From: Bog-756 sp963812885
GTDB taxonomy: Bacteria > Actinomycetota > Acidimicrobiia > Acidimicrobiales > RAAP-2
Direction: 5' to 3'
DNA: 64,000 bases
Assembly: GCA_963812885.1 (NCBI GenBank)
Contig: CAWEWZ010000002.1
Location: forward strand, 186,001 to 250,000
The notes under the pieces were generated by a model. That model was not told the DNA's origin, did not search any database, and saw nothing but the letters and a program-made list of their open reading frames with translations. A program made the translations under genes and the position numbers. Shown here piece by piece: positions 17,447-28,895 of this stretch (position 1 is its first letter; every line of letters starts with the position of its first letter).

Positions 17447-18373
17447 CTACCGTCCCGGGACCGCAGGATCGGGCTGGTTCCATTCGATCCAACCCGTACC
17501 CCGACGACCGTCGCCGGTGACGAACCGGGCGGCGGCGCGCGGGAAACGACTGGTCCGTCCGTCGGGAGCGGTCAGCAACAGGGGGCCGAAGGCGATGGGG
17601 TGGATCTCGAGATCGAAGCCGCCGGGTTCGATGCGAGCCCGACCGTGCTCAGGCAGCCCCTCGTCCCCGAGCACCTCGGACATCTCCAGGATCTCGATGG
17701 GATGGACCCGGCCGCCAGGGGGCTGGACATACCCGAACGCCACCCGCTGGCCGGGCATCCGGATGTCGGCGAAATGAACCCTGGTGCCGTCGTCCAGTCG
17801 GGCCGCGGCCCAGCACCAGCCGAATGCCCACCAATCCCGCACCCCCCACGAATGGTCCCGTTGTCCGTGCCCGTCGACGACCATCCGGTTCCCGTCGACG
17901 GCGATCTCGCCGGTCACCAGGCAGGGCACCTCGTAGCGGGTGGTGAGCACATAGTGATACGGAACGCCGTCCGTGGTCCAGGTCAGATCCAGCGAGACCG
18001 ACGCCGGATCGCCGGCGTCCCCGCGGTACAGGGCGGCGGCGTCGCCGTGCACCGCCCCCGGTGCCGTCCCCCGCACGGTCATCACCCGCAGCGGTTCGAC
18101 CACTGCCCCGCGCACGTCGTAGCCGTCGGCTCCGAGGACCAGGCCGGTCCCCCGGTCGACGGGGAGATCGAAGGCCACCGACGAGACCATCGGCCGGTCG
18201 GCGCCCACGATCATCGTGGTCCACCAGGTCACACCCAGGTTGGGATACAGACCGATCCGGGCGTAGCCGGCCAGGGCGCCGTCATCGGCCACGAAGTCGA
18301 GGTAGTAGGACTCGTTCCACAGCGGATCGCGGTCGGGGGTGTGCCGGTACTCGTCGGCTCCGGTCGACGTCAT
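17447..18373 (-). CDS. Uncharacterised protein related to CrtC/AttH-like (DUF7064-type) proteins
   Basis: A 308-aa soluble protein rich in Trp and beta-strand-like segments. The motif GHGQRDHSWGVRDWWAFGW in the middle is the signature of this lipocalin-like group, which includes carotenoid hydratase CrtC and many uncharacterised actinobacterial proteins. Enzymatic role is unknown; neighbours (VOC protein and thioesterase on the same strand, small gaps) point to catabolism of a lipid, steroid or aromatic compound. ATG 18373 was taken as the start because the sequence before it is not protein-like. Confidence 0.65.
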   Translation of the reverse strand: MTSTGADEYRHTPDRDPLWNESYYLDFVADDGALAGYARIGLYPNLGVTWWTTMIVGADRPMVSSVAFDLPVDRGTGLVLGADGYDVRGAVVEPLRVMTVRGTAPGAVHGDAAALYRGDAGDPASVSLDLTWTTDGVPYHYVLTTRYEVPCLVTGEIAVDGNRMVVDGHGQRDHSWGVRDWWAFGWCWAAARLDDGTRVHFADIRMPGQRVAFGYVQPPGGRVHPIEILEMSEVLGDEGLPEHGRARIEPGGFDLEIHPIAFGPLLLTAPDGRTSRFPRAAARFVTGDGRRGTGWIEWNQPDPAVPGR

Positions 18374-18399
18374 GGGCGCCAAGTTCGGGCACCGGGCCC

Positions 18400-18957
18400 T
18401 CAGCTCCGGGCCGAGTCGGTTGCACGCGCCGGCGCGTGACGCACATCGGCGGCGATCAACGAGCGGGTCCAGCAGGCGAACTCGAGGAGGATCCCGTCCG
18501 GGTCCTGGAAGTAGACCGACCGGACGAAGACACCGGGATGGAGGTCGTCGGCGATGCCCCACTCGCTGTCATCGTGATTGGCGACCTCGGTGCAGTCGAT
18601 GCCTGCGGCCACCAGTCGGTCCCGGTACTCCTCGATCCGTTCGGGCGGCACCGCGAACGCCACGTGGTTCATCGAGCCGATGGCACTGTTGAGACTGCCC
18701 TGATCGGGCCGGCCGACCGGGGCGGCGATACCCGGGGCCGGATCCGGAGCATCGGGGAACCAGAAGAAGGCGAGGGCGTCCCCGTTTCCGCAGTCGAAGA
18801 AGAAGTGTTGACCCATGCCGGCAGGCAGATCGATGGTCTTGATGAGAGGCATCCCAAGGATGCCGGTGTAGAAGCCCACCGTTCGGGCCATGTCACTGCA
18901 CACCAGAGCGAGGTGGTTGATGCCCCGCAGCTCGAATCCGGACTCCGATGACGCCAT
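18400..18957 (-). CDS. VOC family protein (glyoxalase/extradiol dioxygenase fold)
   Basis: A 185-aa metal-dependent enzyme of the vicinal oxygen chelate superfamily. The first repeat starts INHLALVCSDMARTVGFYTGILG with a metal His, the second SMNHVAFAVPPERIEEY with a second His; FVRSVYFQDPDGILLEFACW supplies the metal Glu. Substrate unknown. It is first of three co-oriented genes with the DUF7064-like and thioesterase genes. ATG 18957 is preceded by AGGAGGAGC. Confidence 0.87.
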   Translation of the reverse strand: MASSESGFELRGINHLALVCSDMARTVGFYTGILGMPLIKTIDLPAGMGQHFFFDCGNGDALAFFWFPDAPDPAPGIAAPVGRPDQGSLNSAIGSMNHVAFAVPPERIEEYRDRLVAAGIDCTEVANHDDSEWGIADDLHPGVFVRSVYFQDPDGILLEFACWTRSLIAADVRHAPARATDSARS

Positions 18958-19351
18958 GGGCTCCTCCTGCCGTCAGGACCGGCCATCCCTGATGGGTCCG
19001 GCGTTCGTCGCTGCGCCGGGTCGGTCTCGAGAACCGGTCAGTCATCTCCCACGGTACCCACTCCGGCAGACTCGGGGCGGTCATGTCCGTCACAGGCGGC
19101 CGGGCCGCACTCCCGGTGACGTCGCCACGTGGCGTCGACCCGACGCTCGGTGGCGGCGACGCATCTCGGACACGACGGCGGCCACCACTCCTCGTGCCCC
19201 CAGGAGCGTCCAATCGCCCGGTATTGTACGATCTCCGGTCTGATGATGGCGCTTCGCGAGGGTGCCGACCCGGCAGATGGTCCCGGGTGATCGTCAGCCT
19301 CGGGGCTCAGGCACGAAGCCCGGCGAAAGGACGCGGTCAGAGGGGGGTGTT
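18958..19351. other. Divergent intergenic region
   Basis: No convincing gene. It must hold the promoters of the VOC operon (leftwards) and of the membrane-protein operon (rightwards). An AT-richer patch near 19219-19230 (GGTATTGTACGATC) is the best candidate for a rightward -10 region. AGGGGGG at 19341-19347 is the ribosome site for GTG 19352. Confidence 0.4.
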
Positions 19352-21404
19352 GTGACAGCGACTGGCGAGGTGACCGCGTCGACGCGGCCGGACGGAGGGG
19401 TCAGCGATCCGGCCCTGGGCGACGAGCCCGACCGAGTCCCAGGGGACGGCGGATCTCGCGGCTCCCATGGCTGGCGGTCGCTCCTGTTCGGTGCGGGCAC
19501 CTACCTTCTCCTGTCGATCATCGTCTGGTCCGACGTGTGGCGCCATCCGGCAACAACCACCACCTGTGGCTGCGGCGACACCTCGCTGTTCACCTGGTTC
19601 CTCGAGTGGCCGGCCTATGCCATCGCCCACGGCCTCAACCCGCTGCTACTCGACCGCCATGCACTATCCGGGCGGTGTGAACCTGCTGGCCAACACCAGT
19701 GTCGTCGCCATCGGCCTCCTGCTCGCCCCCGTCACCTGGCTCTTCGGCCCTATCGCCAGCCTGAACGTGGCCCTCACCCTGGCCCCGACGCTCTCGGCGG
19801 TGTCCATGTACGTGCTCCTCCGCCGGTGGGTCACCTGGGCTCCCGCGGCCTTCGTCGGCGGCCTGCTCTACGGGTTCTCCCCGTTCATTCTGGTCACCCT
19901 CACCGACGCCCATCTCATGCTGGGGATGGCCGTGGTACCACCGCTGGTGGTCGCCTGTCTGGACGAGCTCCTGTTCCGGCAACGGCGCAAGCCGGTACCG
20001 ACCGGGGTCGTCCTCGGCCTCCTGCTGACCGTGCAGTTCTTCATCGGCACCGAGGTCCTGGTGATCACGGTACTGATGGGAGTGGTCGGGGTCGTCCTGA
20101 TCGTCGCCTACTCGGCCTGGCGGCGCCCATCCGAGCTCCGGGCCCACGCGGGGTATGCAGCCACCGGCCTGTCGGCCGGCGCGGCCGTGGCCCTACTGCT
20201 ACTGGTCATTCCCGCGTGGTACGCGCTCTCGGGCCCGTCCCACTTCGGGAGCTCGGTGTGGCCGGGACTCATCGGCCGCATCGCCCGCAAGCAACGGACC
20301 GTACCGAACTACTTCTTCTTCCGTTGGTCGCCGTTGAACAGTGCCGTGGCCACGGCGCACGATCGCATCGTCGGCGGCTATCAGGGGCCGGTCCTGTCGT
20401 ACCAGTACTTCGGGACCTGGATGGCCGTCGTCGTGGTGGGTGGCACCGCGGCGTGGTGGCGGGACCGTCGGCTCTGGCTGTTCGGCGCCGTCGCCGCCGT
20501 CTCTGCCGTGCTGTCCCTGGGGAGCCGGGCGGGCGAATGGCTGCCCTGGAAGTCCTTGCAGAACCTGCCCATCCTCGAGAACGTCGTGCCCTACCGCTTC
20601 GTCCTGATCACCTACCTCGCCGTCGCCGTCATGCTGGCGCTTGATCGTCGAGCACGTCTACGTGGCCGTCAATCGATGGCGCGCCTCGGCCAAGGAGGCA
20701 GGCGGCCCGACCGGCCCGAGCCGTCGGGCGGCCAGCCATCCCTCCCTGGGGGGCTGCAATGGCGGCAACGGCGGTGGCGGTGATCGCCCTGGTCCAGCCG
20801 GCGACCTATCTGGCCCAGTCGATCCCGGTGACGGCCGGGCCCGCGCAACCTCCCTGCGTGGTTCAAGACGGTGGCACCCTCGCTCCCCGACCATCAGGTC
20901 CTGCTCGTCCTTCCCGCCCCCTTCACCTCGTTCGACAATCCGATGACCTGGCAGGCGGTGGACCACATGCGCTTCTCGATGGTGGGCGAAGGCGGCCCCG
21001 GCGGGATCCTCCTGCAGGCCGGGAAGGAGACGGACGGCGCCACCGTCCTCGCCGCGCTGTCCGCGCCCAACGCGGTGCCGCCGACGCTCACCGCCGGCGC
21101 CGTGACCCATGTCCGACAGGCGCTCGACGCCTGGGGGGTGACCATGGTGGTCGTCCCCGACCAGACCGATCTGCCCACCTACGACCAGATCTCATCGGTG
21201 ACGGTGGCGGCTGCCCTCATCACGGCGGCCACCGGGCAGCGCCCCGTCCATCAGTCGAAGGCCTGGGTCTGGACCGATATCGGTCACACCGGCGCTGTCC
21301 ACGCCGACAAGGCCAGGCTCACCCGGTGCACGGCGGGGGTTGCCGACCGCGGCGCCAGCGCCGTTCGCCACGCGACGAATTGCGTGTTGGCCACCCCTCG
21401 ATGA
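19352..21404 (+). CDS. Large polytopic membrane protein (GT-C-like), four frame breaks
   Basis: A membrane protein of about 682 aa after repair. After a hydrophilic N-terminus come many membrane segments; an early loop has CGDTSLFTWFLEWPAYAIAHG with acidic residue and PL, then MHYPGGVNLLANTSVV, as in polyprenyl-linked sugar transferases of the GT-C fold. A soluble extracytoplasmic tail follows. Four one-base removals, near 19654, 20642, 20737 and 20840, join LLLDAMHYPGG, LALIVEHVYV, AASIPPWGAA and AGPRNLPAWF into one frame. The stop overlaps the ATG of the next gene. It probably moves a sugar or other group onto a cell-surface molecule; the substrate is not known. The gene starting at 63609 looks like a paralogue. 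Confidence 0.7.
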
Positions 21405-23818
21405 GCGACCAGGCCCCCGCCACCCGCCGGTGGCTGCCCGACACCCTGGGTATCGCCTGGGTGGTCGCCGCCGCCGCCGCGGTGATGGCGCCGGCACTCT
21501 GGCACGGATGGTCGCTCGGGCCTTTCGACCAGCTCTCCAGCTCGGTCTGACCCAACATGCGCAGCCGCTCCCCCACAACTCCCAGGTCTTCGATCTCATC
21601 CGCGAGATCATCCCCTGGACCACATTGTCGTGGACCCAGGTGCACCACGGGATCCTCCCCCTGTGGAACCCGTACAGCGCCCTGGGCGCCCCGCTGGCGT
21701 TCAACTGGCAATCAGCCACCTTCAGCCTCCCTGCCCTGGTGGGCTATCTGGTCCCGGTGCGACTCGACTACACGGTGCAGGTACTCCTCACCCTCCTCAT
21801 CGCCGGGACCGGCATGTACGTGCTGGCCAGAGTCATGCGGATCGGCGTGCTGGGCGCGACCATGGCGGCCACCGCCTTCGAGCTCAGCGGCGCGTTCATC
21901 TCGGTCCTCGGGTGGCCGATCGCCGCGGTCATCTCGTGGTCCGGCTGGTTGTTCGCGTGCACGATCCTGGTCATCCGCGGTCGGCACCGGCGACGCCACG
22001 TCACCCTGTTCGCCTTGGTGCTGGCCCTGTCGATCTATGCGGGAGAGCCGGATACCCTGGTCGTCCTCCTGACCACCCTGGTCGTGTTCTTCGTCGTCAT
22101 GGTGGCGCTCCGTACCCGCCGATTCGAACGGTCCGAGGCCATCGGGCGACCACTGGTGGACGTCATGGTCGGATCCGTGGCCGGCTTGGGTCTCGCCGCC
22201 CCCCTCTTCCTCCCCGCCGCTCAGTTGTCAGCGGGGTCGGTCCGAGCCGCGGGACGGCACAACGCCTTCCCCGCCCCCGACATGCTCCACGCCATCTTCC
22301 AGACCTTTCACGGCACCTCCCTGGCCGGGAGCCGTTCCTTCGACGCCCACGGACTCGGCTGGGTCTCGACGGCCGACTACATCGGGGTCATCGCCGTCGT
22401 CCTGGCCCTGGTGGCAGTCATCACCATCCGTCGCCGTCCTGCCGTCATCGCGTTCGGTGCCGTGGTCGTGGCGACGCTGGCGCTCGTCTACTTCGCCCCC
22501 CTGGTCTCCTTCCTCAACAAGCTCCCGGGCCTGGACGAGATCCGGTGGGTACGGGCCATCCAGATCCTCGGATTCGGTCTGGCCATCCTGGCCGGCGCCG
22601 GGCTCGATGCCCTGGTCCGGGCCCACGGAAATGGGAAGGTTCGCAACTGGCTCGGTGCCGGGTTCGGCGCCGTCGCCCTCCTCCTCGTCGTGGTCTGGGC
22701 CTTCGGACGCGGCCACCTCCCCCGGCTGGAGGCCCACATCCGGTCGCGGAGCTTCATCTGGCCGACCATCGAAGTGGCAGTCGGCCTGGCCGTGTTCGGG
22801 TTCTTGGTGCTGATGGGCCGCCGCCGTGGTGACCCCGGAAGGAAGCCCAATCGGGCACTCGCCAATCCGGGCCTGGCCGCGGCCGTGGTCCTGCTGGTCA
22901 GCTCGACCGTCCTGCTGGTCGCGCTGGGTGCGTCGTGGTGGTCCTCCACGACCACCTACCTGGCACCGACACCGGCCGAGACGGCCTTGCAGAAGGCCGT
23001 CGGGAACTCGATCGTCGGGTTCGGCATCTCGTCCTGCCTCCTGCCTCCGACACTCGGCATCCAACCCAACGTGAACATCGTCTACGGCGTCCACGAGCTC
23101 GATACCTACGACCCGCTGACCCCACAGCTGCTCTACACCGCGTGGCGGGACTCGACCGGCTCCTATCCCCTGCCCATCGGCGCCAGCGGCATCCCCCTGG
23201 CCGAGACCACCATGTTCTGCCCGGTCATCCGGACCACCGCGGACGCCCGGCTGTTCGGGGTCGGGTTCGTCCTCGAGCCCGGCGGCAAGAAGGGTCCGGC
23301 GGGCAGCATCTTCGTGAAGAAGGTCGGTGACGAGGACCTGTACCGGATCCCGGGAGCTTCGCTGGCCACACTCACCCCCCTCCGGGCCAATGGCACCCTG
23401 CCGCTCGAACAACGCCGACGGGTCGCCGGTGCCGGTCACCTACCCCGACGCGGCGTCGTGGAAGGTGGCGACCGATGCCACCGCCCCCCAGATCCTGAGG
23501 CTCCATCTGACCGACGTCCCCGGCTGGCACGCATCGATCGATGGGAAGCCGTTGCCGCTGCTCCGGTTCAACAGGGTGATGCTCCAGGCCAGGATCCCGC
23601 CCGGGAAGCACATCATCGAGCTCCACTACTGGCCGGAAACGTTCACCGTGGGCATCGTGGTCGCCGCGGTCACGGTGATCGTGCTCATCGTCGTACTCGC
23701 CTTCGGGGCACGCTGGTGGCGACGATGGGGGGGACGCACCAGCGTGGTGGGGTCGGTCCCCGACGCCTCGGGTCCGGCCCCGGGCCGAGGGCCGAGGCGG
23801 GATCAGCTCCCCGGCTGA
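21401..23818 (+). CDS. YfhO-family membrane protein, copy A, two frame breaks
   Basis: About 805 aa, many membrane helices and a C-terminal extracytoplasmic domain. Family marks: HGWSLGPFDQL, IREIIPWTTLSWTQVHHGI, LPLWNPYSALGAPLAFNWQ, GTGMYVLARVMR and the YfhO ending LRLHLTDVPGWHASIDGKPL with GKHIIELHYWPETF. YfhO proteins of Firmicutes add sugars to teichoic acids from undecaprenyl-phosphate donors, so a role in surface glycosylation is likely. One base is missing near 21540 (FDQL to LGLTQH) and one is extra near 23408 (TLPL to NNADGSPVP). ATG 21401 overlaps the stop of the previous membrane gene. It converges on copy B with a 16-bp tail overlap. Confidence 0.8.
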
Positions 23819-26257
23819 GCGGACGGCACCGTCGTCGGTCTCCGGGCTCGCCGGAACCGGCGACCCCCGAACACGAGGGCGACGAGGAGGACGACTGCCG
23901 TTCCTACGGCCACCACGATCCCGAGCGTGAACGTGTCCGGCCAGTAGTGCAGCTCCACGGTGTGCTGGCCGGCAGGTACCTTGGCCTCGAACATGGCGCC
24001 ATTGAACCGGAGGAGCGGCAACGGCTTCCCATCGATCGATGCGTGCCAGCCCGGGACGTCGGTCAGCCGCAGGCGGAGCACCTGGGGCGTGCCGGCCCGG
24101 GTGGTCAACTTCCAGGACGAGGCACTCGGGTAGGTCACCGGTACCGCCGTCCCCGGTGACTTGGTCGGTGGCAACGAGCCGCCGGCCCCCAGCGGGGTGA
24201 GTGTGGCCACCGCGGCCCCGGGGATGCGGAACAACGACTCATCGCCCAGTTTCTTGACGAAGATGCTGCCCGGCGGGCCCTTCCGGTGGCCCTGCTCGAG
24301 GACGAACCCGACCCCGAACAGGCGGGCCTCGGTGAGCGTCATGACCGCCGGGCAGAACAACGACACCGGAACGGCGTAGGAGGGCCCGATGGCGCTCGGA
24401 TACTTTCCGGATGACCGGTCCCAGGCGGTGAACAGGTGCTTGGGCGTCAGCGGATCGTAGGTGTCCAGCTCGTGGACCCCGTAGACGATGTTCACGTCGG
24501 GCTGGATGCCAAGTGTCGGGGGCGTCAGGCAGGACGAATTCCCGAACCCGACGATCGACGAGCCGACCGCCTTGTGCAGAGCCGTCTCCTTCGGGGTGGG
24601 GGCCAGGTAGGCCGTGTCGGAGGACCACCACGGCGCACCCAGGGCGACGAGGAATGCCGTCGAGCTGATCAGAAGGACCACTCCCGCAGTCCGGCTCGGA
24701 TCCCGCAGCAGGGGATTGCCGGTGGCCCGGTCGCGGTGACGGCGGCCCATCACCACCAAGAAGCCGAACACGGCCAGACCGACACCCACCTCCGCGGCCG
24801 GCCAGATGAAGCTCTTGGCCCGGATGGTGGCCTCCACCGGCGGGAGCTGCCCACGGCCGAAGGCCCAGATGACCACCAGCACGACGGCCACGGTGCCGAA
24901 TCCGGCACCCAGCCATTTGCGCACCGTCCGGCTGTTCTGCGACCGCACGAGGATGTCGAGGCCCGCGCCGGCCAGGATGGCCAGGGCGAACACGAGGACC
25001 TGGAGGGAGCGGACCCAGCGGATCTCCCCGAGCCCGGGAAGATCGTTGAGCAGCGAGACGAGCGGGGGGACGTAGACGAAGCACCCCATCAGGACGGCCA
25101 CGACGGCGAAGGCGAGGACCGCCGGCCGCCGGCGGCGGACGACCGCGCCCATGACCGCGAGCACGACGACGATCACTCCGAGATAGGCGGCCGTGGCGAT
25201 GTAGCCCAGGCCGGGGGCGTCGAACCGGTTGCCGGACGCCACCGCGCCGACGAATCCACTGCTGGCCAGTGCCAATCCGTTGAACGTCTGGAAGATGAGA
25301 TGCAGGATCTCGTACGGGGGATAGCCGGGGTGACGCCCCGTCCCCCGGATCGAGCCGACGGTCAGCTGGCCGGCGGGGAGGATGAGGGGCGCGGCCAAAC
25401 CCAATGCCGCCACCGAACCGACGGCGATGTCCAACACCGGTCGCCACACCGCCTCCTTCACCGCCATGCGGCGGGCGCGGGTCCCGAGCACGACAACCAC
25501 GAACACCATCAGGCCCACGATGACGACGGCGAGCGTGTCCGGTTCGCCGGCGTAGACGGCCAGCGCCAGGACGAGGGCGAACAGCGCGACGTTCCGGCGG
25601 CGGCGTCGGCCCCGGATGACCAGGATCGTGCACGCGAACAGCCAACCCGACCACGACATGACCGAGGCGATGGGCCAGCCGAGCACGGCCATGAACGAGC
25701 CGCTGAGCTCGAACGCGGTGGCCGCCATGGCCGCCCCGATCACGCCGAGCCGCATCACCCGGGCCAGCACGTACATCCCGGTCCCGCCGATCAGGAGGGT
25801 GAGGATCACCTGGACGGTGAAATCGAGGCGTACCGGTACGAGATACCCGATGAGGGACGGGAGGCTGAAGGCCGCCGACTGCCAATTGAAGGCCAGCGGG
25901 GCTCCGAGGGCGCTGTACGGGTTCCACAACGGGAGGAGCCCATGGTGCACCTGGGTCCAGGCCAGGGTCGTCCAGGGGATGATCTCGCGGATCAGATCGG
26001 AGGTCTGGGGAGCTGTGGGGGGCCGGCGGGTGGGCGTGCCGGAGGCCGAAATGCTGGGACAGGCCGAGCCGGTTCAGTTGGTCGAAGGGGCCGAGCGACC
26101 ATCCGTGGGCCAGCGCCGGCACCATCACGACGATGGCGGCGACCACGACCCAGGCGATGCCCAGGGCGTCGGGCAGCCAGCGACGGGTGCGGCTCTCCGG
26201 ACCACTCGCCCCGTCCGCTCCCTCTGCTTCGGATCTGATCGGGTGGGTCGTGGTCAC
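23803..26257 (-). CDS. YfhO-family membrane protein, copy B, one frame break
   Basis: About 817 aa, closely similar along its length to copies A and C: RRWLPDALGIAWVV, HGWSLGPFDQLNRLGLSQ, LPLWNPYSALGAPLAFNWQ, SGSFMAVLGWPIASVMSW, VNIVYGVHELDTYDPLTP and the YfhO ending VPGWHASIDGKPLPLLRF. The N-terminal 80 residues are in another frame; removing one base from the six-G run at 26017-26022 joins APTAPQTSDLIREII. GTG 26257 overlaps the TGA of copy C, so B and C are co-translated. It is probably a sugar transferase acting outside the membrane; donor and acceptor unknown. Confidence 0.82.
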
Positions 26258-28644
26258 AGATCTGCCGACGAGGTGGCCGCCGACGGCCTCGGATGCCGCC
26301 GCGTCCATCTGCCCCCGAACGCCAGCACCAGCACCAGGGCAATGGCCGTACCGGCGCCGATGACGATGCCGACGGTGAAGGCCTCGGGCCAATAGTGCAA
26401 CTCGATGGTGTGCTTGCCGGCCGGGATCCTGGCTTGGAGCATCACCCGATCGAAGCGGATCAGCGTCAGTGGCTTTCCGTCGATCGAAGCATGCCAGCCG
26501 GGGACGTCGGTCAGCCGGAGGCGGAGGATCTGCGGACTCGAGGCCCGGGTGGTCAGCTTCCAGGACGCGGGGTCGGGATACTTCACGGCCAAGGGCGTTC
26601 CCGATGCCGTCACCGGCGGTAGCGATCCGTCCGGCGGCTCGGGGGTGAGCGTGGCCACCGAGGCCCCGGGAATTCGGTAGAGGTCCTCGTTGCCGATCTT
26701 CTTGTCGAAGATGCTGCCCGGTGGACCCGGGCTGCCTCCGGGTTCGAGGACGTACCCGATCCCGTAGAGCTTGGCGGCCTCCGTCGTCTTGACGATGGGG
26801 CAGAACAACGAGAACGGCAGGCCGGTGAAGAACACCCCCGTCGGCTTCGGGCGCTGCCCGGTCGAGAGCAGCCACGACTTGTAGAGCGATTGCGGGCTGA
26901 GCGGGTCGTAGGAATCGAATTCGTGGACCCCGTAGACGATGTTGACCTCGGGTTGGATGCCGAGCGTGCCCTGGGGATTCCAACAGGACAGGGTCCCAAA
27001 TCCCACGATCGAGGATCCCACTGCCTTCTGATACGCCACTTCGGCCTTGTTGGGTGCCAGGTAGGTGGTATTCGAGGTCCACCACGGTGCGCCGAGGACC
27101 ACGAGGAAGGCCGTCGAGCTGATCAGCAGCACCACGGCGGCGCCCCGGCTCGGATCGCCCAACAGGGACGGCCGTCCCGATTCAGGGCTGCGGGTTCGCC
27201 GTCCGGCCACCACCAGGAAGCCGAAGACGACGAGCCCCACCACCACCTCGGCCGTCGGCCATCGGAAGCTCCTGGCCCGAATGGCCGTCTCGAGCGCCGG
27301 GAGCTGCCCGCGACCGAACAGCCACAGACCGAGAAGGAAGAGGCCCATCGCCGCGAAGCCGGCGCCGAGCCAGTTTCGCACCGACCGGCTGCCGCGGGAG
27401 CGGGCCAGGACATCCAGGCCCACCCCGGCCAGGATGGCCAGCGCGAAGACCAGCACCTGCAGGGCGCGGACCCACCGGACCTCCCCTAGCCCGGGGAGCT
27501 GGTTGAGGAACGAGACCAGGGGCGAGAGATAGACCAGGGCACCCATGACCACGGCCACCAACCCGAAGGCGAGGACCGCCGGGCGCCGCCCGTGCTTGAT
27601 GATGCCGAGCACGGCGAGCACGATGGCGATGACCCCGATGAAGCCGGCGGGCGGCACATACGTGGGCCCGCGGTTGCTGAAGGTGAGCAGAGGCGAGAGA
27701 GACGATCCGTCGAAGGTCTGGAAGATGAGGTGCACCATCTGGTACGCCGGAAAGGCCTTGATCCGCCCTGTGCCTCGAATCGACCCCGCCGTCAGCTGGG
27801 CGGCCGGGAGGACGAGAGGGGCGGCGAGTCCCAATCCGGCCACCGAGCCCATGACCACGTCGAGCACGGGCTGGGCAACCGCCCGCAGTCCTCCGTACCG
27901 TCGGGCACGGAGCCCGAGTACGACGGCAAAGAACACGATGAGGGCAACCACCAGCACCACGAGGGCATCCGGCTCGCCGGCATAGATCGAGGCCGCGAAG
28001 ATCAGGGCGAACAGGACGATGTCCCGCCGACGGTGCCTCCCCCGCAGAATCAGGATGGCGCAGGCGAACATCCAACCGGCCCACGACATCACCGATGCGA
28101 TGGGCCAGCCGAGGACCGACTGGAAGGCGCCACTGAGCTCGAACGCCGTGGCCGCCATGGCTGCACCGATGACACCCAGCCGCATGGTTCGGGCGAGCAC
28201 GTACATCCCGGTCCCGCCGATCACGAACGTCACGAAGACCTGGACGGTGAAATCGAGACGGACCGGGACCAGGTAGCCCACCAGCGCAGGAACGCTGAAC
28301 GTCGCCGACTGCCAGTTGAAGGACAGAGGGCCGCCCAGCGCACTGTACGGGTTCCACAGCGGAATGTGGCCGTGATGGACCTGCGACCAGGCGAGTGACG
28401 TCCAGGGAATGATCTCCCGGATGAGGTCGACGACCTGGGGGTTGTGTGCCTTCGGGAGAACGCCTGCTTTGGCGGTCAGGCCGAGTCTGGCCAATTGATC
28501 GAACGGACCGAGCGACCAACCATGGGCAAGCGTCGGGGCCAGCAACACTCCGGCGGCTATGACCACCCAGGCAACACCCAGGAGATCCGGGAGCCAACGG
28601 CGCGCGTGAACAACACGGTCGAGGCGGGACTCTCCGGCGATCAC
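26254..28644 (-). CDS. YfhO-family membrane protein, copy C (intact)
   Basis: The only undamaged member of the trio, 796 aa from GTG 28644 (an ATG at 28731 would add 29 residues; no strong ribosome site decides). N-terminal RRWLPDLLGVAWVV, then about 12-14 membrane helices, IREIIPWTSLAWSQVHHG, LPGLGEVRWVRALQVLVFAL and the C-terminal soluble domain ending LTDVPGWHASIDGKPLTLIRF and GKHTIELHYWPEAF. A conserved stretch FDKKIGNEDLYRIPGASVATLTP precedes that domain and recurs in copies A and B. First gene of the B-C operon. Function by family: transfer of a lipid-linked sugar on the outer face of the membrane. Confidence 0.85.
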   Translation of the reverse strand: MIAGESRLDRVVHARRWLPDLLGVAWVVIAAGVLLAPTLAHGWSLGPFDQLARLGLTAKAGVLPKAHNPQVVDLIREIIPWTSLAWSQVHHGHIPLWNPYSALGGPLSFNWQSATFSVPALVGYLVPVRLDFTVQVFVTFVIGGTGMYVLARTMRLGVIGAAMAATAFELSGAFQSVLGWPIASVMSWAGWMFACAILILRGRHRRRDIVLFALIFAASIYAGEPDALVVLVVALIVFFAVVLGLRARRYGGLRAVAQPVLDVVMGSVAGLGLAAPLVLPAAQLTAGSIRGTGRIKAFPAYQMVHLIFQTFDGSSLSPLLTFSNRGPTYVPPAGFIGVIAIVLAVLGIIKHGRRPAVLAFGLVAVVMGALVYLSPLVSFLNQLPGLGEVRWVRALQVLVFALAILAGVGLDVLARSRGSRSVRNWLGAGFAAMGLFLLGLWLFGRGQLPALETAIRARSFRWPTAEVVVGLVVFGFLVVAGRRTRSPESGRPSLLGDPSRGAAVVLLISSTAFLVVLGAPWWTSNTTYLAPNKAEVAYQKAVGSSIVGFGTLSCWNPQGTLGIQPEVNIVYGVHEFDSYDPLSPQSLYKSWLLSTGQRPKPTGVFFTGLPFSLFCPIVKTTEAAKLYGIGYVLEPGGSPGPPGSIFDKKIGNEDLYRIPGASVATLTPEPPDGSLPPVTASGTPLAVKYPDPASWKLTTRASSPQILRLRLTDVPGWHASIDGKPLTLIRFDRVMLQARIPAGKHTIELHYWPEAFTVGIVIGAGTAIALVLVLAFGGRWTRRHPRPSAATSSADL

Positions 28645-28895
28645 GGCTTGACGATAGCCGACGGCCCCAAGATCCTGGTGCAGCGGGAGGCGTTTTTTTG
28701 GCGCGCGCTGACCGGGCTGCCGTGCGGGCACTACGACCGATCACGGTCACGCTCACGCCCTGTGAGCAAGGCGTCCGACTGCGAACGCATGCAGTGGCGA
28801 TCGAAACCGCCGACTCGACCACGAAGGCGGCACGGCCGGTGCCGGTCACGAAGAGTGGGGATCAGGATGTCACTGCGTCGATGTTCCCTCGAGCA

